A stretch of 64,000 nucleotides of DNA from Gonatopus flavifemur (GCA_018340375.1 JAFFJZ010000020.1:2542001-2606000); one strand, 5' to 3'. Shown: positions 45,587 to 57,105, numbered from the stretch's first letter. The notes: a model not told the origin generated them from the letters alone. A program made the numbers and translations.

Positions 45587-46468
45587 ATAATACCATAAAT
45601 CTGACACCATGAATGGCTCTTATTTCAGATGCCATATCGTGCATCGATGATTCATCAATTTTTGTGGATCATAATGTTCGCTTACATTGTCACCAATAAC
45701 AATGCTCAATACGGAAACACCTTGGTACCATCTTGCTAACATTTTTATCCATACCATGGCTCCATGATGGTACCATTATGACTACATTTTTCTATCTGGG
45801 TGGTGAACTCCCGATTAAACAATGTACGACTGAGTAAAGTCAGAATAATGTATCGTACACAACCGATGAGAAACGATAAAACCCATAGAACTCCGATAAA
45901 GACCCATTCGTGTTGTATCGTTTTACCACTATATAACCCCAATGATACAAATTTCTTTATGGGATCACTGTGATGTCCCGATACACTCCATACAAAACGA
46001 TAAAAAACGGACTTGAATACTGTCGAATCGTATTGTTTTCCATAGGAAATTTTTAGCAGGGATGGCTCCCATTGTTCTGTATGGGTTATTAGGGTCACTT
46101 GTACTGTCTAGAAAACTTCATGCAATTGGATAATACAAATATCAAGTACAAAAATTTGATGTAAATGCAGTTGAAAAATAGCACGTAATAAGTTTATAAA
46201 AACAAACAATTGTGAAAATGTTTGTATTTAACCAAATCGCGAATAAACACCAAAATATTGAATCTACAAATAAATACATACAAGGAAGCAATTGCTAATA
46301 ACCAAACAGTTTACATGACAATCATCTCAGTTCTAATATAGGTGGACAAGTTGTATTATTGTAGGTACTATTAAGAACATGTAGTGGATATTATTCGTAC
46401 AACAGATGATATTTGCCTCGTATCTTACACATTCAATCTAACTCATTATATTCAGCGCAGGATCTAGC

Positions 46469-46471
<3 letters not shown>

Positions 46472-46526
<55 letters not shown>
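46472..46526. repeat. (CT)n microsatellite
   Basis: About 27 uninterrupted CT units. Confidence 0.95.
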
Positions 46527-46530
<4 letters not shown>

Positions 46531-46984
46531 CTGAAACGTGATGAAATCTCATAAAAGCAGTCAAATTCATCATTCTGAATCACACATCCATTTCAACAGT
46601 ATGTAAATCCACACAGAAATTAATACTCTGCCAATTGGCACACGGTTTCCTCGTTTGTGTTGGAAAAAAAAAACGGAGATACACGTGGTCACAGAACTCG
46701 CACTTTTTCACAACATTTTCCCCCGTCCCTCCCGTTGTTCTGTAAAAATCAAGTTGAAACTTATATGGGACCACTATAAAACTCAATTTAAAACTGTTAG
46801 CATAAATGACAGTGTAATTATCGCAAATATGAATACGACAGTTTATTCGACGAGATTAAAAAAATTCTGGTATGGCAAAAAAAATTCATTTTCTTCAACT
46901 AAATTTTTATTCAGAATGACTCAATTTCATAGTTGTCTAGTAAGCTATCTTAAGACCAATTCACACTAAATGATCCATTAGAAT

Positions 46985-47310
46985 GTTCAGTTGTTCTTTT
47001 GACTACTCGAATTGCGAATAATGAAATTTGCCAACCTTCTCTCAAGAGGATACCAACGTTTGCTTTGAACCTCTCTTTCTATCGTATAGGTTTGTCTTTT
47101 TCTAACCAACATTCTCAGATGGTAAACGCTGGGTATCCTTTTAAGAGGATACGATCGCATAGATGGCTCCGTCTGGTGGAATTTTTTTTCGACCAAAATA
47201 CTTGAAACTGGACGCATAAAAAAGTCTAAAATTTTCAGGGATGAATCTTTGAAGGTTTATCTAGGTCTGTATAGAGCTGGAATTTGAAATTTCGGAAAGC
47301 AAAAAAAAAT
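46985..47310 (+). repeat. Dispersed repeat related to 43.4 and 51.1 kb
   Basis: 47133-47310 matches 43430-43620. 47048-47125 (GAGGATACCAACGTTTG, CTCTATCGTATAGG-like and CTCAGATGGTAAA-like words) resembles 51109-51215. Confidence 0.5.
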
Positions 47311-47626
47311 TTTCAGTACATAGGTAATGCAGAGGTTCACTCAATCAGTAACAATCAAAACCCTTGAGTGAAAACATTCATGATCAGTTCTCCATGTTCA
47401 GAACATCATTCCTCACATATTTATCCATTTGAAAATGTTCCTAATTAATTAATAATTGATTGGAAATAAGGATATATCGGAAAGAAGGAAAAGGATTAAT
47501 TAAACCCACTGTGCAAAAGGATAAGGAGGAAAGAACAAAATAAGTTATCGGATAATTATTGAAGTTCGCGTTGTATAATCATAAGAAGAAATACTCACTG
47601 AAATTCAATAGTTTTTCGAAAGATGT

Positions 47627-50600
47627 TCATTCAGTTTGTGTACACTGATTTGCCCTACAAGGTAATGGCAAAACTCTATCTCCAACGGTTAAAGTACCCC
47701 GTTGGAAAACTTGGGTCTCGAATGAAACGCCTCGTGGTGGAGAACTCATTGAAGAAGATTGTTGATTCCTCATCCTCTCTAATGGTCTTCTAGCCTTAGG
47801 AGTTCTCGGTCTCAACCATGCACGCTGACGTTTCGGCATGGGACTCGTCGAGTCTGTTTGTTCCCTTGAAACGAGTGTATTAGAAGCGGACGCAATATCC
47901 TCATTAATCCTTGTACTATTGGCTAGGTTTCTTTCCCTAGGTCGTTTATTTGGACGACTGATGAGAGATATGCACTCCGATAACGTACATTCGCTTTGTT
48001 CAGAATCACAACTGGTCAATCCACTGATAACAGAGGTATTTTGTGGGTCTGGAAAGTCAGTGGCCATTTTAGATGTATTTTTTCCTGTAAATAATTGGAA
48101 TCGTAAAATATCTACAAAATATGCTTGATACTTTTTGTTTAAGATAAAACAAGAATTGCTACCAAAAGAAAAGAAATCAAAATATTCATTTGTTGTAAAT
48201 TGAACATATTTTGAATAAAACGATACGATCTTGATATCCGAGAGATCCAAACCAGCAAGTTAGAATACATACATCAATACAGAATTTCATTGCCCGATAA
48301 GTGAACAGCTTAAGATTCAAAAACAACATCATTATATTCGACAGTAAATTATGTGCTGTGGAAAAAAGCAAAGATACCTGTGATGGATTTGATGGCATTT
48401 TTTACAGTATCCGCGACTGTCGAAAAAAATCCATTGGCAGTAGGAGACGAGGTTTTTTTTGGCGAACACGAAGAATCAAGTTCCCTGATTGAGGATTTCC
48501 CAGATTTCAAAGGTGAGATACATTCAATGCTGGTTATGCTGAAATAAGAATCCGTGGATGTAGTGGAAACTCTTCTTTGAGAAGAATTTGGAGGTGATAG
48601 AAGACCAACTGTTTTTTGCATTACTTTGAATCCAGCTTGAATCAATTCATTAAAATTGGAAGATTCACTGCAGTGATTGTTTACCATAACCATCATGACC
48701 GCTTGAGAGGTATGTACATTTATTTCAATATTCTCTTTGTTATTCTCAACATTTCCACGAGATTCTTCTCGATTGGATGTTTCTGGACCCTCAAGAGCGT
48801 CAAAGTACTCCTCGTTTCCAATCAAATCTTTGGAACTAGGTATCATTTTTGACTCATAAGAATCTTGCAAAATCCCTGTGCCCACGATATCAGTGATCTC
48901 CATTTCTTCATTATCAAACCTTTCGGGAGTTCTGTCATCCGTTGTTGGTACATCAGATTTTTCTATTTGATCAAGTCCACCATTTTCGGATACTGCATCT
49001 TCGAAACAATTTTCATCTTGTTCGCTCATAACATCCAATTGCTTTTTAGAGTAATTATTTAGTATAGCATTGGTGTTATTGGAAATATGTAATGGCATCG
49101 AACGGAAAGATGGAGTAGAACTGCATGACAAAACACCAGATTTTCCATCTATGCTGCAACTGCTTATATTATTTGTTGACACGCAAGTCTGATATTCTGG
49201 AGAATCATCGACGTTTGATCTTCTCAACAAGCATTTCGATATACCAGGAGTTTTGAATTCAAATTTCTCTGATTTTGCAATGGAAGCGATGGGATTCATA
49301 GGAGTGCTAGTCACTCTATTTTCAAAGATTGCAGGCGAACTTGAGTTTGAACCACTTTTAGCGCTATTGCTGTCAAGTGAATATCTGTTTCTGATTTTTG
49401 TCCAAGTTTTCCAGGGGGAAGAGATTTCCAAAAATGATGTTGAGGAACTGCTCGTTAACGAATGAGTCTTTTTATTATTCCACCAACTACATGCACCTGA
49501 AGAAAAGATTAATCAATCTATGTTGTGTATGGTTGGTTAGTTAGTTTCTTGGTTTATTCAAAGACATGATCAATGCATCAATTATGTTCTATTTCATAAG
49601 ACATAATAGAATGATAGATTTCAAATTATATTTTCCAATTAATTTGAGACAGTGAGACAAGTTTATTTGAATTACTGTAACTTGTGTATGTTGCTGAGCT
49701 TTGAATCATTCATTGAAACAAATTGATAATCGAATAACGAAATATTCAACTGTTGAAGATTCAAATTCTTGTGCCCCTTTTTCCAGTTTCCAGTTCCAAA
49801 GCAGTGATTCCAAAATATAAATACCATTGATTTTCTAAATTTTTCAAGATTTTGTGATATTTAGATTTTTGTTTCGTTTTTATAAACAATTCAAACTTCA
49901 AGAACATAACTCATGTGATGATTCTAAATGCAACAAACATTATACTGAAATATACTCGGATCAATCACAAATTGTGCCGATTCAGAATGAATTTAAACGA
50001 ATTGCCATAGTTATCAACATGTTTTGAATGTTTTTCAGACATTTCAGAAATCAAATGTCGTATTGGAAGCAGTGTTCCGTGTTCGTTGAGCTGGGAAATC
50101 GCAGCTTGGTCACGTGAGTATATTTCGCACTGACACATGTGAGCGCTCTTGTCGGTTAGTGGTTCACCGATAAAAGTGCTCATATGTGTTAATGCGAAAT
50201 GTAGTCACGTGACCAAGCTGCAATGTCCCAGCTTGACGAATATCGAAACACCGATTGGGAGCTTGAAAACATTGTGCAAATATTTTGTAAAAAAAATATA
50301 TATATATTTATATTTATATATTCAATCCTCATATTGTCATACCAATAAGGGTTACCATTGTATAAGAAACTGTTTGGCAGAATTGAATTACGGTAGCAAC
50401 TTGTTTCGCTTTTCAAAATCATCAATTAATTCAATTCAATCATATCTTGTAAATCAAATATTTTAAATGAATCTACATTGCTACTGTTGTAAAGGAATCA
50501 CAATTTAGATTTTTAATACTCTCAACTACTTATTTTTTCGTTAGCAATACAACGTTTTTACATCCCAGTATTTCTAATTGACTGTGAATATGAGGTATAA

Positions 50601-50964
50601 TAAAATAAATGGAAAAGCTTACAATATACTTACCGAAGTTTTTCAAATCTTGGGTCTCTTTGAACAACTGACCACATAAACAACAAATCAAAGGAAGATG
50701 ATGAATCACCAAATGGCATAAAAACTGTTCATCCAGCGAATGTTTCAATGATAAACTTTCAGAACAACACAACGGACAATTGAGAGTTCTTGGAGGATGC
50801 TTGCTGGTTTCGTGTCTCTTACAACACTCGGTACAACAAAATAACTTCTTACATACACTACATGTTTTACGAGCCTAGAAAACAAATATTTTTCGAATAA
50901 ATATAATTAATGCTAAGAATTGAATTGTATTTTCAATGAATATAAATACCTTAACAGCAGACAT
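47627..50964 (-). CDS. Four-exon zinc-finger protein gene, apparently intact (610 aa)
   Basis: Exons: 50950-50964 (MSAVK), 50634-50874, 48378-49496 and 47627-48084. All three introns have GT/AG ends with pyrimidine-rich acceptors, and phases match, giving 610 codons without a break. Exon 2 holds Cys/His fingers: CSVCKKLFCCTECCKRHETS then CPLC, and a later H-x4-H with CCLCGQLF. Exon 3 is low-complexity and Ser/Asn/Glu-rich with many SP and TP sites (TPGISKCLL, SPPNSSQR). Exon 4 is basic (PKRQRAWLRPRTPKARRP), nuclear-localisation-like, and ends CTQTE. A nuclear protein is likely. The N-terminal fingers plus a long Ser/Thr-rich basic tail resemble descriptions of fs(1)Ya-type lamina proteins, but that is a guess. 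The only clearly intact host-like gene here. Confidence 0.75.
49497..50633 (-). other. Intron 2 of the zinc-finger gene
   Basis: GTAAGT donor at 50633, TTTTCTTCAG acceptor at 49497. It contains the palindromic element at 50072-50251. Confidence 0.7.
50072..50251. mobile_element. Intronic palindromic TIR element
   Basis: GTGTTCGTTGAGCTGGGAAA and GCAGCTTGGTCACGTGA are mirrored by TCACGTGACCAAGCTGC and TCCCAGCTTGACGAATA. A near-perfect hairpin with a loop of about 20 bases. Confidence 0.75.
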
Positions 50965-51471
50965 ATTGTAAAATCAAAGAAAGTGATCGCTCCAAAGTAT
51001 CATCAAAGTTCGTTGAATGTTTACAAATGTACGTTGATTATATTACCCAAGGGCATTCCGGAGTTTGAAAATTCATAGGACTACGAATGTCGCGGCAAAA
51101 TCAAATTGAGTGGATACCAGTGTTTGAATGCGGCCTCTCCCTCTATCGTGTAGGCTGTGTTCTTCTACTCAAACGACTCAAACTCAACGCGTTCGGATAT
51201 GCTCGGATGGTAAAGCCGGTAACATTCGCGTTCACATCTTATACAGAATCTGAGATGAGTGGAGAGATTGCTAACGTAATACTGAAATCGTGGTATGGTT
51301 TTTGGACTAGCGACATCATGCGGCAATGATACCAACTAAAAAGTGAAACCACACTGATTGGTTAATTCCATTGGATTTCAGGAATTCCGTTCGATCTGAG
51401 CAATCATCAAATATTTATTTGTTAGTTGGTATCATTTGATCATATCAAAGATTGAAATTGATATTTAGAGT
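50965..51471. other. 5' flank of the zinc-finger gene
   Basis: Probably holds the promoter, but no TATA or initiator is distinct. Contains a dispersed repeat (51109-51215) and the TIR element 51325-51436. Confidence 0.35.
51325..51436. mobile_element. Small TIR element (AATGATACCAACTAA ends)
   Basis: AATGATACCAACTAA and TTAGTTGGTATCATT close a 112-bp unit. Confidence 0.6.
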
Positions 51472-51748
51472 TTAAGGGGGTATTCTGGTCTAGAATTTTG
51501 AAAAAATCGATTTTTTTTTTACATATTTTCAAAGTTTGGACCTTCAAGAATATGTTCTCAAAAGGATTTTTCGAAATTCCTCTCATAAGCCCCCCAAATA
51601 TTCGATATATGTTCAAAGGTCGTTGTAACGTATTTTGTCGAAATCGTTCAATATTTAGAGTTCGGTTCAAGCCAATTTCTGCCAATTTAGTTTCAACCCA
51701 GAAAGCACACTGACTTCAAGAGCATTTCAAAACAGTTCTCAAGAACTG

Positions 51749-51989
51749 CACAGAAAAAAAAGGATTGTCTATATCAGACGAAATTCGTCTAATGTAGACA
51801 GTTGAAAATCGTAATATAGAGACAGACAATGCATCGCGTATCGGAGACAATTTTGGTATATAACAATCGAATGTCTCGTCAACTGGAGTTCAAATATCGT
51901 GTATTTCACGCTGGTTCTTGTCAAGAGCGAACAATCTGAAATCAGAAGTGAGACATTGATTGAAACAGACGAATCTTTTTTTTCCGTGT
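51749..51989. mobile_element. Small TIR element (CACAGAAAAAAAAG ends)
   Basis: CACAGAAAAAAAAGGATTG at the left faces GAATCTTTTTTTTCCGTGTG at the right, with inner AGACGAAATTCGTCT words. Ends resemble those of 63011-63301. Confidence 0.5.
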
Positions 51990-52123
51990 GTTGAGAAATC
52001 TTTTCGGATCTTATTGAAGCGAATGTGCTATATGGGAATCTTCAAATAACGTGGTCGTACGTGTTCTGTGTATAGTTCAAATATCAAGTGTTTTAAGTGT
52101 TGATTTTAATTTTTGAGTGCAAA

Positions 52124-53784
52124 ATGGATAGAAAAAGTGAAACAAGAAGTGGTTGGCGCCCAGATAGACGAAAAAAAAGGAGATTCAGAGGTAATCAACA
52201 TACTGTTAAAGAAGATACAAGTTTCATTAGTGCATCAGCAGCAAAATTAATGAAATCGAGCGATGAAGAGGTTGTTTTTGAAAATAACCACGGCTATTGT
52301 ATTTTGGATTTTTTCACTGTTTTTACAACACTTTCTTCCCTAGTTTTATGTGCTACATGCAATAAAAAAATTGAATTTTCTCGTACTGATGCTCGCGGAT
52401 TAGGATTCAAAATTGCAATGAAATGCAGTTGTGAAAACACACAACATATCCAATCATCTCCATACGTTCACAAGGCATTCAAAATAAATCGAAGAATTGT
52501 AATTGCTATGAGACTTTCAGGGGTTGGAAGAGAAGGGATAAATATATTTTGCAGTATAATGGATATTTGTCAAGGTTTGACAATCAGCACATACTACAGT
52601 TGCCTTGAAAACTTACATTTGGCCGCATCAGCAGTTTATGATCAAATAATTTCCAAAGCTGTTGATGAAGAAAAAAAATTAATATTGGCCTCTGATCCCG
52701 ATGCTAATCCAATACATTTCACAGTTTCTGGAGATGGAACTTGGAAGAAAAGAGGATTCACCTCACTTTTTGGAATTACTACACTTGTAGGTAAATATAG
52801 TAAGAAAGTTGTCGATACAGTAGTGAAATCCAGTTTCTGCCAAGGTTGTAATATATGGAAAAATAAAAAAAATTCGGATATCGATGCCTACAACGATTGG
52901 TATGAAGACCATCAAGATTCATGCACAATAAATCATAAGGGAAGTGCTGGGAAAATAGAAGTTGATGCCGTGGTTGAAATGTTTGAAAGATCGGTAGAAA
53001 AGCATGGAGTCAAGTATGTAAAATATATAGGAGATGGTGACTCAAAAACATTTAAAGGCATTATCGACATTAATCCTTATAAAGATGATCCTGTAGTGGA
53101 AAAAAAGGAGTGCGTAGGACATGTGCAGAAACGTATGGGTTCGAGGTTACGCAAAGCAAAGAAAGATAACAAAGGTTTTGGTGGCAGAGGTGATGGTAAA
53201 TTAACTGATAAAGTTATAAATGAATTAACTGTATATTATGGGTTAGCTATTCGCCGAAATCCACATTCAGTACAGGATATGAAGAACGAAGTCTGGGCGA
53301 CTTATTATCACAAAAGTTCAACGGATAAAAGTTCACAACACATGTATTGTCCACCTGGTCCGGAGAGTTGGTGTAAATGGCAAAAGGCAGTAGCTGAAGA
53401 TAAATTAGATGAAACTCATCATATTCAAGTTCAGAAACTCAAAATAATAATGAATCGTTGAATTCATTGATATGGACTTTTGCACCGAAGCATATACATG
53501 CTGGAACACGCACTATTGAAATTGCAAATTATATAGCAGTTTGCATTTTTAATGAAGGGTTTTTACCAATTTTGAAAATGATGAACGTCATGGGAATAAA
53601 AATTGGTCCAGAAGCTCATGCGTTTGCTGTTAAACGTGACAACACACGTATCAAGCGTTCTGAATTACGAGCTTCGGATGCTTCTAAGGAAGCTAGAACA
53701 GCTCGTTTGGCAGAAAGGACATCGGAAAATTCTTTTTTTGAAGTGGAAGAAGGCCAATTGTATGGAGCAGGAATCGCTGATTGA
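52124..53784 (+). pseudogene. Mutator/Kolobok-like transposase with internal deletion
   Basis: The start is ATG at 52124 (MDRKSETRSGWRPDRRKKRR, a basic N-terminus); the frame runs to 53461. Features in order: a Cys pair LCATCNKKIEFS, then FTVSGDGTWKKRGFTSLFG (first catalytic Asp), CQGCNIW, HKGSAGKIEVD, YVKYIGDGDSKTF (second Asp), KKECVGHVQKRMGSRLRK, LTDKVINELTVYYGLAIR and PGPESWCKWQ. The frame then breaks; from about 53440 in another frame come NNNESLNSLIWTFAPKHIHA (probable Glu) and the tail to 53784. The stretch normally between KAVAEDK and NNNES is missing, so a deletion with frameshift has inactivated it. It would cut at the GGGGG ends of its element. Confidence 0.85.
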
Positions 53785-54396
53785 GAATATGTAAGTATAA
53801 CGTGCCATTATGTGACTTGAATTGCCTGAAATTGTGCTCGAATCTTCAAACGCGTTCTTCTCGAAACTACTTTTTTCAACACGGATGACACGATATCTCA
53901 AATTCTAATGGACCGATTCACTTGAAATTTGGTATGGACCTTCTCTGCATATCCCTTTATCGTCCCTACCAGATTGATGTCAAAATTCTGTTTTTTACTA
54001 TTTTTAAAAATTCGCAAAAGTGAAAAAAACAGGTCAAAAATTGAATTTTTTTTTTCAAACAGCCGCCATTTTGCCAAAAAAATTTTTTTATTCTTCTCCG
54101 AGGTACGGACGATAACGACATCCTTACTGATTTAGAATCTCCCGGTTTTATTTGTTTCAGATCACTAGAACCACCGCAATCATGTCAACCAGGGTGCATG
54201 ATTTTTTTTTCACCCCCTACTTTGTCCATCTGTAACTTTTTTAATTCTTGATTTTTTTTTCTGAAAATTTCAGTGTTTATTGTTAGAACATGTATAAATA
54301 TCTGAGGGAAAAATAGATACTAAAAATGTACTTGGTTTTTTTTCATCGCACTTGAAAAAACGCCTAAAATTCGTGCTTCTAGACCAGAATACCCCC
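53785..54396. other. 3' non-coding part of the TTAA transposon
   Basis: AT-rich, ending in the TIR. A 68-codon frame at 53929 is not credible. Confidence 0.5.
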
Positions 54397-54754
54397 TTAA
54401 TATTGGTTGTGGATTTTATGATACATTGAAAATTTCCATTGAACGTATAATTTATGAAAAATGTTGGCGCAAACTTTGACTCACTTCTGCTGGTGTTCGA
54501 ATGCCCTTGATGTCCAGGGTGAATTCATACTGCGACTGCAAGATTATTTGGGTGCTCAACATTGTTCATGGATTCTTCTAGAAGTGTTCATGAATTCAAA
54601 ATGAGTGTGTGTACTGTCTGTGTCTGCTCCTTCCCAAATTTAACCCCATAAGAATTGGGAGTTAAAAAGATCTCTTTCGAGATCATCTATCTTTCAAGCG
54701 TCTTTCAGATATTTTTTAGACGGAAGACATCTTGCAGATACTCGTATCTGGAAG

Positions 54755-55320
54755 CCCTGTTGAAAAAGTCTCATGAATTCTCACATATAAATCTTATCAG
54801 TTTATATGAATTTCAAAAAGTTCCCTGGCAAAAAGGATCTCATAATTTCTCATGAAAGTCATCCTTCTTTATAATTTCTCAACAAGTCCCAATTCCTAGA
54901 TAAATGATGACAAAATCCTACAATTCCTTTAGGAATTGAGACTTTTATGACAAATTATGAAAACAAATTACTTTTTTGAGAAATTATGAAAAATTATGAG
55001 ATCATTTTCGCTAGGGTTCATATCAATCTATATGCGGTTTCTGTCCTAGAACTCATGGGGTTTCATGATTTCATATAAGAATTGCGAAAACTATATGAGA
55101 ACTTTATGAGATTCAATTTGCAGAATCCCATAGAAATTTGCAGTAATTTGCAGAATCCCATAGAAATTTGCAGTAATTTGCAGAATCCCATAGAAATTTG
55201 CAGTAATTTGCAGAATCCCATAGAACCGTATAGAATCAAGTGCGTGTACTAGATTTCATGCGGTTTCTGCCCTAGAAATAACTAGAATTATTTCGAATTT
55301 ATGAAACCTTTTCAACAGGG
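54755..55320. mobile_element. CCC...GGG TIR element, AG duplication
   Basis: CCCTGTTGAAAAAGTCTCAT at the left, ATGAAACCTTTTCAACAGGG at the right, AG outside both (54753-54754, 55321-55322). Interior rich in CTCATAATTTCTCAT-type words on both strands, with a 30-bp tandem array at 55119-55225. No ORF. Confidence 0.8.
55119..55225. repeat. 30-bp tandem repeat, about 3.6 copies
   Basis: Unit TTTGCAGAATCCCATAGAAA followed by TTTGCAGTAA, nearly identical copies. Confidence 0.9.
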
Positions 55321-55412
55321 AGAGCTTCAAAAGATAGCTTTCAGATAATTCCGAAAGGCATCGAAGAGATGTTCTTTTGTTTTATTGGGAAGTACTTACC
55401 CGTGATTCATAG

Positions 55413-55598
55413 CCCTAGTAGAAATTTGTCTAGTGATTCTCTAGTTGTAACTTCCACCCAACCTAAAAACTAAAGACAGCAACTGACTTATAAGTTGCTG
55501 AATGGACTAGCAACTCGGAATTAATCTATTTTGGTCTCTAGTTTGTTGTTGGAGTAGGTGTTGAAAATGAAGAATTAGTAGACAAATTCCTACTAGGG
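55413..55598. mobile_element. CCC...GGG TIR element, AG duplication
   Basis: CCCTAGTAGAAATTTGTCTA at the left, TAGACAAATTCCTACTAGGG at the right, AG outside both (55411-55412, 55599-55600). About 186 bp. Confidence 0.8.
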
Positions 55599-55600
55599 AG

Positions 55601-57105
55601 CAAAGAGCACCGGAAAAAAGTTTATAAACATTCAAAAAATTCTGTGATGTTACAAATATTCTCGAAAATTCACAAATTTTTCTTTATAAATCTACAAGAG
55701 AAGTTCGAGAATTATTCTTCCAAAACGCATTTGTGAATTTTCAAGCATTCTTGTTTGGAATTCAACATATTTTCCTCACACGCTGGGAGAAATGTATTCC
55801 AAATTTATTTCAATCAACTAAGGTTTGGTAACTATTACCAAATCTTATTTGACCCAAAGATGGTTTGTTTATAATAAATAAACCTCCGTTGTGACAAACA
55901 AACTCTTTTCTCAGTGCAGTGCACTAGATGGAGGATGCTGAAAATTTTTTGTGACGAACTGAAGACTCGAGGCGCTATTAGCTTGTGAGAAGAATGGTCG
56001 TTTCTTAGCGATGAATTTCAATTCTATCAACATATTTTCAACAGAATTTACATCATTCATCCATATAAATATCAAATTAATCATTTATCCTTCTCAATGT
56101 TGGTTTTATTCCATCTTATATCATATATAAGCATGTGATATTGCTGATTGTTGAATTTTTTTCGAATTTGATATAGAAATGTATATTTTGAAACATAAAA
56201 ATTTTGAAAACCGTTTCAATCGTCTTTTATTCTAATTTTTCACTGTGTTAAAAGCAATACGATAATTAGTATTGAATTAATATTGATATTTTCCTCAAAA
56301 CACTTTGATAACATTTGAAAAAATCGACCATTTATCCCACCACAAGATGGCGACTCGAAGTCTTCTATCACGTTCAATTACTCACAAGAATCGTGTATTG
56401 CAAAGTCCTGTATCATCCATCCAGTGTACAGTGAAGATCAGTGGTTAAAATCTTGTCGTCCATTTGTCGATCTCAGCCGAGAGTCTTATGCAAAATCTGA
56501 GCTTTCCAAACTGTTTGACCGGGGGCATCTGGGGCATGAATTATAGATTCCTATTGATTTATCCCACACTCTAGATGCCCCGGGTGAAACACTTTGGGAA
56601 ACTTCCTTGTAATTTACTCGAAATGAACGTTTGAAAACAAATATTCCACTCTTTATTTCAACACAGATTATCTTGAACCATAATGCCATACATTCAACTA
56701 TATGTAAAAACACGAATGCTTTCTATAACACAATTTGATGTTGCGTTTATTTCGCAGAGATATTCAAACAGATTAAATGACATTTGAAAGGGCAAGGCAG
56801 GGGTATGACACTTCCTATGCTCACCGTATAAAAATGAAGGTCGCAATTTGTATCCCCCTCTCCGATCCCCACTCACCCGCGCGGCAAGGTGGCGCCACTA
56901 AACTTCGTCAGCAGCAAAGTTTGTTGTCAACATTGAATCAAAAACATGCAGAAATATTGGTTATAATCGGTTAGCTTATTCAACTGCTGACGTAAACGGG
57001 TGCTGTCACCTATCGAAGCGGGGGTGAGAGGTGCGGGGGGGATTACATCGAATTAAGAACATATTTCTCAACGGAGTGTTATACCCCTGGGGCAAGGTTT
57101 ACACT
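55601..57105. other. Intergenic; one small TIR element, no gene seen
   Basis: A weak inverted pair (GCTGGGAGAAATG near 55783, CTTTTCTCAGTGCAG near 55905) may be a decayed element. A GC-richer stretch at 56850-57030 contains no credible ORF. Confidence 0.35.
56503..56601. mobile_element. Small TIR element (GGGGCATCT inner stem)
   Basis: TTTCCAAACTGTTTGACCGG and GGGCATCT are mirrored by AGATGCCCCGGGTGAAAC and ACTTTGGGAAA. 99 bp. Confidence 0.6.

Larger units (their letters stand above)
42166..45801. mobile_element. Nested TIR element, ACCCAGATAGAAAA ends
   Basis: ACCCAGATAGAAAAG at the left and TTTTCTATCTGGGT at the right. Inside, GAAACACCTGGGTACCATC (42350) and GAAACACCTTGGTACCATC (45716) recur directly. 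It encloses the palindromes at 42731-43335 and 43403-43790 and the CAGGGATG element at 43912. No clear duplication. Confidence 0.6.
41034..46061. mobile_element. 5-kb composite element, CCCTGCTAAAAATT ends, AT duplication
   Basis: Left end CCCTGCTAAAAATTCC, right end GGAAATTTTTAGCAGGG, with AT on both sides (41032-41033, 46062-46063). The left part has about 197-bp units (TTTTCTATCGTTTTGTATGT at 41071 and 41268, diverged at 41456) and then about 170-bp units. The right part again has CATACAAAACGATAAAA-type words inverted. The interior is filled by further TIR elements, listed separately. No transposase gene. Confidence 0.75.
46064..47626. other. Intergenic, 3' of the zinc-finger gene
   Basis: Contains the (CT)n microsatellite, a dispersed repeat at about 46985-47310 and otherwise AT-rich sequence. 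No ORF is convincing. Confidence 0.4.
51472..54400 (+). mobile_element. TTAA-flanked DNA transposon (Kolobok/Mutator-like)
   Basis: GGGGGTATTCTGGTCTAGAA at 51476 and its exact complement ending at 54396; TTAA directly outside both ends (51472-51475, 54397-54400). It encloses one transposase ORF in two pieces. TTAA targets with G-rich ends fit Kolobok; the protein matches the family usually labelled Mutator-like transposase in insects. A smaller TIR element (51749-51989) lies in the 5' leader. Confidence 0.85.
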
